DNA from: Ichthyosporea sp. XGB-2017a
Taxonomy: Eukaryota > Opisthokonta > Ichthyosporea
DNA: 36,399 nt
NCBI GenBank assembly: GCA_002811675.1
Contig: PDIM01010359.1
Span: forward strand, 109,126 to 145,524
Direction: 5' to 3'
A model generated the notes under the pieces. The model was not told the origin of the DNA, did not search any database, and saw nothing but the letters and a program-made list of their open reading frames with translations. The translations under genes and the position numbers were made by a program. Positions 1 to 9,018 of the stretch are shown one piece after another; within the stretch, counting starts at the first letter, position 1, and each line of letters opens with the position of its first letter.

Positions 1-660
1 CACACCGCAGTGTCATATCGAGCAAGCTTGGGTCCCTGTTCCTTCGGCTGCGACTGCATTGGGGTCATCATATCTGCCCACACTGCAGTGTCATATCGAG
101 CAAGCTTCGGTCCCTGTTCCTTCGGCTGCGACTGCATGGGGGTCATCATATCTGCCCACACTGCAGTGTCATATCGAGCAAGCTTCGGTCCCTTCTCCTT
201 TGGTTGGGATTGAACGGGACTCATCATATCTGCCCACACTGCAGTGTCATATCGAGCAAGCTTGGGTCCCTGTTCCTTCGGCTGCGACTGCATGGGGGTC
301 ATCATATCTGCCCACACCGCAGTGTCATATCGAGCAAGCTTCGGTCCCTTCTCCTTTGGTTGGGATTGAACGGGAGTCATCATATCTGCCCACACCGCAG
401 TGTCATATCGAGCAAGCTTCGGTCCCTGTTCCTTCGGCTGCGACTGCATGGGGGTCATCATATCTGCCCACACCGCAGTGTCATATCGATCAAGCTTCGG
501 TCCCTTCTCCTTTGGTTGGGATTGAACGGGAGTCATCATATCTGCCCACACTGCAGTGTCATGTCGAGCAAGCTTCGGTCCCTTCTCCTTTGGTTGGGAT
601 TGAACGGGAGTCACCATATCTGCCCACACTGCAGTGTCGTATCGAGAGAGCGTCGGCCTA
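1..660 (-). repeat. 78-bp (26-codon) coding tandem repeat, alternating A/B variants
   Basis: Eight full 78-bp units start at 1, 79, 157, 235, 313, 391, 469 and 547, and a decayed ninth starts at 625. The array continues beyond the left edge. On the minus strand each unit reads W-A-D-M-M-T-P-x-Q-S-Q-P-K-E-x-G-P-K-L-A-R-Y-D-T-A-V. Variant A has Met and Gln at the two x positions, variant B has Val and Lys. The units run A,A,B,A,B,A,B,B from left to right. A and B differ mostly at synonymous third positions (CAG/CAA, TCG/TCC, CCG/CCA, GAA/GAG), which indicates selection on this protein frame. Each unit carries a HindIII site. Confidence 0.92.
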
Positions 661-3600
661 GCATCATTCAAGGGAGGTGCTGGGCATAAAAACTTTTTAG
701 GAACTGTCTTTGCAATCCAAAGGTGATGCTCATATGGTTTGCGGGTAAAGCGAGGTGATTTCGCATAGGGTCTATTTAAAACTTGAGGGCGTTGTGTAGA
801 CATATATGACGACCAAATTTTGCCGCTACAGCTATTCTGTAGATTTACCAGTCCCAAACCAAATGGCGCAAATGCTTTGGCATTGCCCCTTGCCGCTATC
901 ATAGTTTCGTCAAGTAATTGATATGTTTGTACCCTCCTATCCATACTTACACAATAATTCTGCCAAATTGATGTAGGACAAGCGCGCTTTAAATTGACTT
1001 TCAAAGACGCTATGGAAGGCAAATGGTCATACATTAAATGCTCCAAATACTTCTCAGGGCTCCTGAAAAGATCTTTTTCGTATAGATTGACCCAAGGAAA
1101 AGTTTTCAGTGTTGGTTTTGATAATGCCCCCTTTTGATAGTGCCTCAGAGTCAAAGCACCTTGATACCACCTTCGGGCGGATGTGTCTTCACGAATTATA
1201 TTTCGCGTGCTTGCCGTCACAACTGGCGGTGACATATGTTTAATCCAAACAGGAGCACTACAACAGCCCCTCAAGTTAATGGGCATAAGTCCATTTTCAG
1301 TTGTCCTTGAAATATGTATATTTCTGTTAGATATCCAAGATTCACTGAAAGCAACATTCCGTTCTGCTAGGTAACCTTTCGAAATGCATGGGGCCCATCC
1401 ATTCGTAGAGGCGCATGACTTAAGATTAACGCCCGATAGCCTTGGACTTGTAGTTGAAAAACATAGCAAGGATTTCCGAGCAGAGTAATCTTCATCGGCA
1501 ATAGACCGCGAAGACTTGACAAACCTGGACTTCTGCTTTGGGGATCTGTAAACCACTATCGTCATTTCGGCAATATCATTGAAAGAATCATTGTGGCCTA
1601 TGTAAGACATGAATTGCAACCAATCGCGCATTTTACAACTTTTTCTTAGGTTAACTCCTTGCCATTCTGACTTGTGGGGGACAGACTTGTACAGAAGCGT
1701 GACTCTAGTGGAATAATCCAAATCCAGAAGACACTTGTAAAAAGGGGTGCAAGGAAGACCACTATAAGTTCTGTAAATAACAACATTCATTTCCGATGTT
1801 AGTTTAGCATTACATGTAGAACTAACTGCAGCGTGCGTCAGGTATCGTGCCCAATCGTTTGCTTTACATGATGACCTCAAATTAACAGCTTGATTACCGT
1901 CCAAATCAGGTTCTGTGAGCCTTATAATACCATGAAAATGTGACCTGGTTATATTCACTGACTTTTTGGGGATAAGAGAACCCAAAGATGTCATTGTATG
2001 TTGCCCGACCGGAGTTTTGGAACAAAACCTGATCCAATCTTTGGCCCTACAGCAATTGCTAAGATTAACATTGTTTCCAATAGTATGCGAATTGGACAGT
2101 AATGGCATTCGTAGGCCGCATTCCATGTCTAGGAGGGAGACTTTACCTGGTATCCCAAATGCTGATACGTATGGATCTGGGTCAGAGCGATACATTTGTA
2201 CTGTATGTAGCTTCTTTTGCCTTGAACCCAAGTCTTTTGTATGCGTCTTATCTGAGCGCATAAATTCAATTCCACAATCTCCTGATTGACCTTCAAGGGC
2301 ATTCATCCAAAACTCCTCAGAATCACTGGAGGCTAAATTAACAGGGGACGCGCATCCATTACCAACAAACGAGAGGCAACGTAAGACCTCATCAATATTA
2401 GACTTCAAATCAGATATTAAAGGTAAAATCGAAGGTACGAAGTCCGAATGGGAGATATTTCCCAACGAGTTGCGTTTAGCAGGGGGTTTTTTCCACATAA
2501 AAGGCGGTTTTATACTATAAGCTGGCCTTGACGAAACTTCGAATGGTGTTTCCTGCCTATGCAATTGGGACTGGGGCAATTGATTATTAGCAAAGTTCTT
2601 TCGCTTAGGGTGGACAATGACAATCGGTTCCCGCTTTCGATGCCCAAATATACGAGAGTATTTGCTATTAGCTTTATGACCAACAGGAAAATACTTAATC
2701 TCCCTCTGGATCTCACATAAGGCTTTCTTTAGCTTAAATTTCAGCTCGCAGTTTCTAACAAGCCTTTTCTGAACGCGTTTGATGCTATTATACATTTTCT
2801 GCTCAAAGTAAGATGCTACTTTTGGGTCACCTAACTTTTTTCTATATTGGCTCAGTTTAGAGTTCAAAAACTCCAGCTCCCTTCCATTAGTATGGCATTC
2901 TCGTTCAACATCTCCAAGAAGATTGAAATATCGTTCAACTTGACCGTTCTTTAGAGCTGATCGATTGCTGCTTTTGATTCCGCTACTATCAGTCAAATTA
3001 GAATGTTGTATTTTTATGGATGGTGTTGGAGCTAAGTGATACTGCTGCTGAAGTGTGCCATTGTCTTTTGGTGGCCGGGTTCCTCTTTTTTCGGATGATA
3101 ACAGATAGCTAGAAGCGACCTGGATTTCTGATTCCACAAATTTACTTTTTAATGATTCAGGAAGTTTGTTAATTCTAGGCACCGTAATTTTAGCATTACC
3201 GGCATGCTTGACTTGCAGATGTCTGGCCAGAGCGTGTATACAGTATATTATCTTTGGTATATCAGCTCCCATAACTGTATCATTTGCATTAGGCCAGTAC
3301 ATATGTGGTAAGCCAACTTTTCGCAGGAATGAGAGGAATATATCGACATTCACGAGTCTAAGCTCCGCTTGATCAGGCGAATCATAAATATCTTTATCAG
3401 AGAGACAACTCTTTTTAACGTCATTTTCCTGATAGACAATGGCCAAATGGCCCAGGAAAGTTCCGTATTTCAGAGAGTCCATGAACTCCAAAAGGGAGCC
3501 CCCAGCTATAGCAGTGGAATCTTCAAACCATTTTTTCGCTTCGCTGGCGTGAATTAAAAATTTCTCTGGTGACACATCATTTACTCTTAGTGCCATCTTT

Positions 3601-3662
3601 TCACTCATAAACGATTCAGAAAATGAAGAAGACTCATTTGGAGGGACCTCCTTTTTCTCCAT
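1..3662 (-). CDS. Large IQGAP-type CH-domain protein with novel repeats (partial, runs off left edge)
   Basis: Reading the minus strand from the ATG at 3662-3660 gives 1220 codons without a stop, still open at the left edge. Residues about 36-155 look like the calponin-homology domain of IQGAP/Rng2 proteins (GLPHMYWP at 117-124 and YCIHALARHL at 140-149 match the IQGAP CH core), so actin binding is the likely role. A Lys/Arg-rich, probably coiled stretch follows (about 265-390). Residues about 530-960 hold seven copies of a motif of the form (V/I)NLxxxCxxxxW, and from about residue 1007 a 26-residue tandem repeat runs to the edge. I see no IQ motif, WW or RasGAP domain in the visible part. 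The frame has no ATG upstream before a stop, which supports this start, although an upstream exon is possible. Known: the CH family binds F-actin. Inferred: a cytoskeletal scaffold with a lineage-specific tail. Confidence 0.82.
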   Translation of the reverse strand, partial: MEKKEVPPNESSSFSESFMSEKMALRVNDVSPEKFLIHASEAKKWFEDSTAIAGGSLLEFMDSLKYGTFLGHLAIVYQENDVKKSCLSDKDIYDSPDQAELRLVNVDIFLSFLRKVGLPHMYWPNANDTVMGADIPKIIYCIHALARHLQVKHAGNAKITVPRINKLPESLKSKFVESEIQVASSYLLSSEKRGTRPPKDNGTLQQQYHLAPTPSIKIQHSNLTDSSGIKSSNRSALKNGQVERYFNLLGDVERECHTNGRELEFLNSKLSQYRKKLGDPKVASYFEQKMYNSIKRVQKRLVRNCELKFKLKKALCEIQREIKYFPVGHKANSKYSRIFGHRKREPIVIVHPKRKNFANNQLPQSQLHRQETPFEVSSRPAYSIKPPFMWKKPPAKRNSLGNISHSDFVPSILPLISDLKSNIDEVLRCLSFVGNGCASPVNLASSDSEEFWMNALEGQSGDCGIEFMRSDKTHTKDLGSRQKKLHTVQMYRSDPDPYVSAFGIPGKVSLLDMECGLRMPLLSNSHTIGNNVNLSNCCRAKDWIRFCSKTPVGQHTMTSLGSLIPKKSVNITRSHFHGIIRLTEPDLDGNQAVNLRSSCKANDWARYLTHAAVSSTCNAKLTSEMNVVIYRTYSGLPCTPFYKCLLDLDYSTRVTLLYKSVPHKSEWQGVNLRKSCKMRDWLQFMSYIGHNDSFNDIAEMTIVVYRSPKQKSRFVKSSRSIADEDYSARKSLLCFSTTSPRLSGVNLKSCASTNGWAPCISKGYLAERNVAFSESWISNRNIHISRTTENGLMPINLRGCCSAPVWIKHMSPPVVTASTRNIIREDTSARRWYQGALTLRHYQKGALSKPTLKTFPWVNLYEKDLFRSPEKYLEHLMYDHLPSIASLKVNLKRACPTSIWQNYCVSMDRRVQTYQLLDETMIAARGNAKAFAPFGLGLVNLQNSCSGKIWSSYMSTQRPQVLNRPYAKSPRFTRKPYEHHLWIAKTVPKKFLCPAPPLNDARPTLSRYDTAVWADMVTPVQSQPKEKGPKLARHDTAVWADMMTPVQSQPKEKGPKLDRYDTAVWADMMTPMQSQPKEQGPKLARYDTAVWADMMTPVQSQPKEKGPKLARYDTAVWADMMTPMQSQPKEQGPKLARYDTAVWADMMSPVQSQPKEKGPKLARYDTAVWADMMTPMQSQPKEQGPKLARYDTAVWADMMTPMQSQPKEQGPKLARYDTAV
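821..2069 (-). repeat. Seven degenerate NL..C....W protein repeats inside the CH-domain protein
   Basis: The minus-strand frame contains VNLSNCCRAKDW (2069-2034), VNLRSSCKANDW (near 1892-1855), VNLRKSCKMRDW (near 1660-1622), VNLKSCASTNGW (near 1430-1393), INLRGCCSAPVW (near 1279-1242), VNLKRACPTSIW (near 998-961) and VNLQNSCSGKIW (near 858-821). Spacing varies from about 47 to 94 residues. Each copy is followed by an aromatic/Met pair such as RYL, QFM, KHM or SYM. Several are preceded by a hydrophobic strand ending in YR or YK. I do not recognise this as a described family. The ADMMTP of the 26-residue tandem repeat resembles the W-x-x-x-M end of this motif, so the tail repeat may derive from it. 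Confidence 0.7.
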
Positions 3663-4322
3663 AGGGGCAGACGAACCGATCTCTCTTCTTCCAAAGACAG
3701 AAGCAGGAATGCTATGCTTATAATAGCCTGGTGCGAGAGGCAGCGGCAGCAGGCAAAAGAGAACAATAAGAGTAGGACATTTTTAGTTCTTCTTCTCTAT
3801 AATTAAAACTCTGGCTTTATAATCCTGTCAACCGAACTTACCATGGGCAGTCATTTTTACCAAGCTTAAGATTTATCAAAAACTTTTGTTTACTATCCTC
3901 TGTTTTAAACACCCCCTTTTACACTGTTGGTTGCCTTTCTTTCTCTGCTTTGTATTATTCGTGCTTTTCGAACGACTCAAAAAACACAAAGATCCATTGA
4001 TATATTTACACAATTCTAAAATCTAAAACTTACAAATATACTACAGAATGTATAATTACAAACTTATAACCATTTATTATAAAAGTTCTGGCACAAAGAC
4101 AACATTCAGCGATCGAGGAGGAAATACGATCATCGTGCATGATCTGAATTCGTACTGCACAATTATATTAACTTCTGAATTGAACGCGCGCGTCAATTTC
4201 CCCAAAAGGTCTAACCGAGGTTTGATCCCCTAATTTCCCTCCCTCCACTTATATGCAGTAGTTCACCCGCGGGGAACCGCAGTTATAAGGACCGAGTTCG
4301 CTAATTAGTTTTATTACTGTAA
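3663..4322. other. Intergenic, probable promoter of the CH-domain gene and 3' flank of the GH31 gene
   Basis: No coding support is seen on either strand. The left part should hold the promoter and 5' leader of the minus-strand CH-domain gene. At 4310-4315 the minus strand reads AATAAA, eight bases beyond the alpha-glucosidase stop codon, a candidate polyadenylation signal. Confidence 0.5.
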
Positions 4323-7300
4323 TTACCACTCTAAGATAAATTTTTCATCTATAGAAATGCCCAGGGATAAGAATTTTACTGAAGAAGTATACGCGTCATA
4401 CACCATCTGCTCCTGTTTGAGCTCAGTCATATTCCCCGTCTCCAGCAAAACTGTTACCTTTTCAGGTTTAGAGCAAACCCCCAAAACAACGATTTCGTTG
4501 AGCATATTTGCACTAGAGTCCGATTTAAAGGTACGTCTAGTGAAATCATTGAGAACCTTGCATTTTTGAGCAGAGTTATGAGACGTCTGCCGATCAAACA
4601 TCGTGCACTCTGCAAAGAATTGCACATACAAGTTCTTTTCAAGAGATAGAGAGGTGCCATCGTCAATATACAAGCTCCCCGACGCAGAACCATCCTTTGA
4701 AAAGGCGATTTTAAGAGAGTATGGAGAATCTCTAGTTTCATCGGTTGTCAAGTGTGGCTCTTGAAACGGAATTATACTGCCTCCACGGATATACACGGGT
4801 AACTCATCAATATTTGCAGAGACGGTTACATAAGAGCCCTTTTCAGCATTCACCGAGGAGTGACATTTGCCTTTCATAGGCTTATCTCCAGCTGGAACGG
4901 AAGTATCAACTAACGCACTGGACCAGAAGTCGTACCAGTTCGTAGCTCCAGGGAAGTAAACATTAACTTCTTCGGCACCCTCGATTAGAACGGGACAGAC
5001 CATTACACTGCTTCCAAGCATAAATTGAGTATCGATTTCGTGAGTTCTTTGGTCTTCGGGAAAATTAAAAACAAGCGGCTGCGCAACTATTCCATCAACG
5101 GCATTCGTATGCGCCATATAAAACTGAGTATATAAAAAGGGAAGGAGCGAGTATCTAGCCCCTAAGAATTTGCGACTAATATTGGCTACAGAAGACCACA
5201 CATAGGGTTCTTGGTCAATGGCACTGTTTGCATTGTGATTGCGCGAGAAAGGATAAAAGCTTCCCAATGCCATCCACCTAGCGCACAGTTCTTCTGTTGT
5301 ATTTCCAAGAAATCCGCAAATATCAGAACCAACCATCGGGATTCCAAACATATTGAAATTCAAAATACCAGGAATACTCAACGCCATATCCTCCCAAGTA
5401 GCTTTGTTGTCCCCTGTCCAGTGACCACCATATTTACCTGAGCCAACAAAGCTCGATCGAGAAAGAAGCATAGACCTTTTCCCAATCGTATCATCCATAG
5501 CTTTGCGTGTAGCCTTTGCTTCCAAATGACCATAGACATTATGAACATTGTACTCAACTTCCCCATTGAAATGAGATGCAGTGGTTTCAATACCTTTTGT
5601 ATTCAATGGCATCCTGTTTCGATCAATATTTATGGCGAAAGGAGGGTTTCGCAACTTTGCTTTCACTGCATTTGAGCGACTCTTTACACTGTCCGAGGGG
5701 GGCTTTCCGTACTTCTGTGCCCCGACCTTCAGAGAATCGATAACATCGTTTATATACTGAAGTTCTTCCTCTTCGGTTTTTTTCGCAAGATGAGAGTCCT
5801 TATTTTCTTCACCGGGATCTGTAAGATCCAATTTACAACCACCATTGCAAAAATTGGCTGCTTCATTCATATCAATCCACAGTCCGTCAACAGAAAGTTC
5901 CTTAATAACAGTTTCGATCTGTGACTTCCACCATTTTTGCGCTTTTGGATTTAAGAAATCAGGGTAATGAGTATATCCAGGCCACACCTTCCCAAGGAAA
6001 GGTAATTCCTTGCCAGACACAGTGGTCATATTATGGTTAGCATCAGTACCATCAAGAATAAATAGATTTTCCCGCAGGGCCTCTTCGTAAGGAGAATATC
6101 CTTTCTCAACCTTGATTGCCGGGTCGAGTATAACTATAAACTTTTGCCCGTTAGCATGGAGTTCATTAATGAACGCGGCCATCTTCTCCTTTGCAAATGT
6201 CTTTTCATCGTACGAAAAATCTTTGAATCCATCCATATAATCAATATCTACCCACATGGTTTCCAGTGGAATTTGATGTTTCTTGAAGTTGGTCACAACT
6301 GAAGAGACGTGCTCCACATCTTTAAACCCCCATCTGCATTGATTATATCCCAAGCTCCAAAAAGGGACCATAAAGGGATTTCCAATAAGCTCTATATACT
6401 GCTGATGAACTTCCTTCGGATCAGGACCCATCAAGAAATACAAATCAATAACACCTCCTGTCAAGCGATATGTAATGTAGCCCGGGTTCACAGTCATTTC
6501 CATTGCATTACTATTCATTAACAGAACACCGTGACTCAGGGCTCCACTTTCTCCCGGAGCAATTTCCATATAATAGGGGTGGGTTCCATACAGATTGACA
6601 TCAACAGGTGTTGTTATGTCATGATTGTAAATAGTATACTTCTTGTTGTTGTTAGAGAGCTTAAATCGGCGAACATGTTCCCCAAAACCATAAATGCTGC
6701 TACTGGCTGTCGATTTTTCTGTAGCAAAACGAGTGTCAGGAACACTCTTTCCCGCTAAAAAGTCTTCGTCTTTTGGGTCTTCCCATTTGTTAGTATTTTG
6801 GGTATGAGTTGAAAATTCAATGTACTGATTTTCAAAAATCAAGCCATTAAACGCATTCCCTCTACACGAATAGCTATCTTCTTTTCTACAGGTTCTTGGG
6901 TTTGTATCAAAAAGGTACTTTCCATCAAGCCTTCTCTTAATCCTAAAGTAAAATGGTTCTCCAATTTTTGAAACTTCATAGTCATATAGAGCATCAGGTA
7001 TGTACGATTGACGGGAGCTCACACCTCCTCCAAATACCTCTGAAGGCACCTCATATCGCTTGTTTGTGAAATCCTCAATCTTTACGCGTATGCGATAATC
7101 GGTTTCTGGGTGCACAGTCAGCTTCAGTTTTTGCAAACCTTCCTCTACATGTTCAAAAGCGATAATATTAACAAAGACACAAAGACGAAAATACTTCAGT
7201 TATTCTGTTTCATAAGCACAAAACAATGGCACATCAATGCCATTAGGTTAATGCATACCAGTCAAGTCAACTTACCATAATACCTGGCGTATCCATTAAG

Positions 7301-7759
7301 AGACAACTCAAACACAAATTCTCCATCTGCACCATTGTGCTGGCGCCTGATTGAATATTCTGAGAGAACGGGGGCGGCCTTCACCGCGCAGTATCCTTTC
7401 TTTCCGTTATTTCCAATAAGTAGATCCTTATCATCCTGATTGCCCTCTTTCCACATACAGCCAATCAAATTGCATTCATTCTCAGTCGTCATACCATGTC
7501 CACACAAAACTTCATTCGAATGACCAAGCATGCTAGTATCACCAGACATTTTGCTGCTACTCCAATCAAAAAGTCTTCCACCCATCGAGCTCAAGAGTCC
7601 CCAGGCAAGTACAAGGAGAACTAAGAGCATAACCCAGCTGAGTTTTAAAAAGGTACGCTTTCGGCCACGCGAATCTGGGGCATCTTGAGATTCATATTTT
7701 CGCTCCCCGAGGAGAGGCGAAGTTTCCGACGTGATCGCAAGATTATCTTCGGACACCAT
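4323..7759 (-). CDS. GH31 alpha-glucosidase, type II membrane anchored, two exons
   Basis: Glycoside hydrolase family 31, which releases glucose from non-reducing ends of alpha-glucans (acid alpha-glucosidase / maltase-glucoamylase / sucrase-isomaltase type). Exons join 7759-7276 and 7144-4323 across a 131-nt GT-AG intron, giving about 1101 residues. The N-terminal cytosolic tail carries an ExxxLL sorting motif (ETSPLL, residues 11-16). A single hydrophobic segment (about 39-60) follows, then a four-Cys trefoil-like stretch (CGHGMTTENEC...GYC), the GH31 beta-sandwich and the catalytic barrel. The nucleophile is Asp586 in WIDMNE and the acid/base is Asp740 in HWTGDN, both intact. The tail motif and anchor suggest delivery to a lysosome or vacuole. 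The trefoil has four cysteines where six are usual. Specificity (maltose/glycogen versus ER glucosidase II) is inferred; the anchor and trefoil favour the digestive/lysosomal branch. Confidence 0.93.
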
Positions 7760-9018
7760 GTCGTTTGATATTCCCCAAAGTCAACCGTTACAACAGCTAA
7801 ACACAGCAACAGCAGGGACTACCTACCAGTACTAGTCAATCTCTAGGTCTAAGGCCAAGGTTCCAGGGGTCTCACAGTTGATCTCTCTCTCTCTCCCCCC
7901 TCTCTCTCTCTCTGTCTCTCTCTACACACACAAATCTATCAGCAGTACGGCACACTTGACTCCTCACGCTTGCTAACCCATACAATACACTGGTCCATAT
8001 TATTATATAATAGGGGGAACCTGGGCCTGGGGGGGCTACATAGTACCTATTTCCCCTAAATAGGTCCTATGAAGATTCCCATACTACATGCATAGCTCAC
8101 AGCTGCATATGGTTCATAGTTCAAATTGTAGTAATACTTGCCTTACTTCTATGCAAGGAATACGCAGGTCATGGTGGTTTATCTTCCTCGGATTTATGGC
8201 GCAAAGTTTGTAGCTTGCTGCAATCATTCTCCCCTTTTAGCTCTTGGCTCCAGCCTACATACAGTTACATAGCTGCTGCGCTGCGGTTTGCAGTATAGGT
8301 TTGAGGCTTAAGCAACGGTTGAAGTACGAACTCGAGCTCTCGCTCGAGCTACTGTACCTACTACATCAAAGACTACATAGATACTTGTTTACTTTAGGCG
8401 CTGACTCGACTCTTGGCCAGTCTTGAAACCGCGGATCGACTCCATCAAACCCCAACTGAAAGTCGGGTCCGAAAGCAAAATCATGCATAACCGGACTCCA
8501 GAGATGCGAGTCATGTTACGCGCGCGTTTCAACTTTCCCAAACGACGTTGGTGTCGAGTTCCAATTTGTGAATTGTGTTTGGTAATTTAATTCAGACGCC
8601 CTGTGACCGATGTCATGAGGTGTTTTGCCTTTTATGGCATCTCGTTTCACTTGATCACATTGCAAAGAATGTGTGCAGAAAATTAAAAGCTTTCAGGCTG
8701 CTAAACTTCTTGGTTGCGGCGTTGGTGACGCACATCTTTATGAATTGTGAGTATGTCATGTGACACCTTATTTGACATGATACAGCTTCAACTTGTACAG
8801 TTGTGCCCTTTAACTGCAAAGCAACCGAACCACAGATCGAGCACATAGCTTTTGCCCTTACTAACAAGCAGTAGGTCTGGGAAGTTAGTTAACCTGGGCG
8901 ATTGATGTTATGCAAAGTGCCAATCGATTTTTTTTATTTTACTTATAATGATGATATAAAAACCGTTTCAAATACAAAATTCTCTTGGGGCTGGGCGATG
9001 TTAAAGATAAAATTCTTA
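7760..9018. other. Intergenic, 1.26 kb, no gene recognised
   Basis: Lies between the GH31 start and the MT-A70 3' end. It contains a CT dinucleotide-rich tract (7881-7929), a paired CTCGAG direct/inverted element (about 8330-8350) and, at 8933-8938, a minus-strand AATAAA about 80 bp beyond the MT-A70 stop. Short open frames at 8244-8426, 8575-8763 and 8655-8867 show no family resemblance and I do not call them. Confidence 0.5.
7881..7929. repeat. CT-rich microsatellite
   Basis: An imperfect (CT)n run, interrupted by a C tract and ending in a short (CA)n, lies about 120 bp upstream of the GH31 start codon. It could sit in the 5' leader or core promoter of that gene. Confidence 0.85.

Noticed and set aside
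1-660. CRISPR-like array
   Set aside because: Units are contiguous, about 78 bp, with no unique spacers, and are coding in a eukaryotic gene.
10-689. Plus-strand open frames through the 78-bp repeats
   Set aside because: A period divisible by three opens several frames. Only the minus frame shows synonymous A/B variation and continues into a long conserved-looking protein.
3724-3780. Signal-peptide-like frame just upstream of the CH-domain ATG
   Set aside because: It is hydrophobic and in frame, but begins after a stop with no ATG. A secreted IQGAP-type protein would be odd, so it is treated as chance.
8244-8867. Short frames in the GH31/MT-A70 intergenic region
   Set aside because: No family resemblance, no codon pattern and inconsistent strands.
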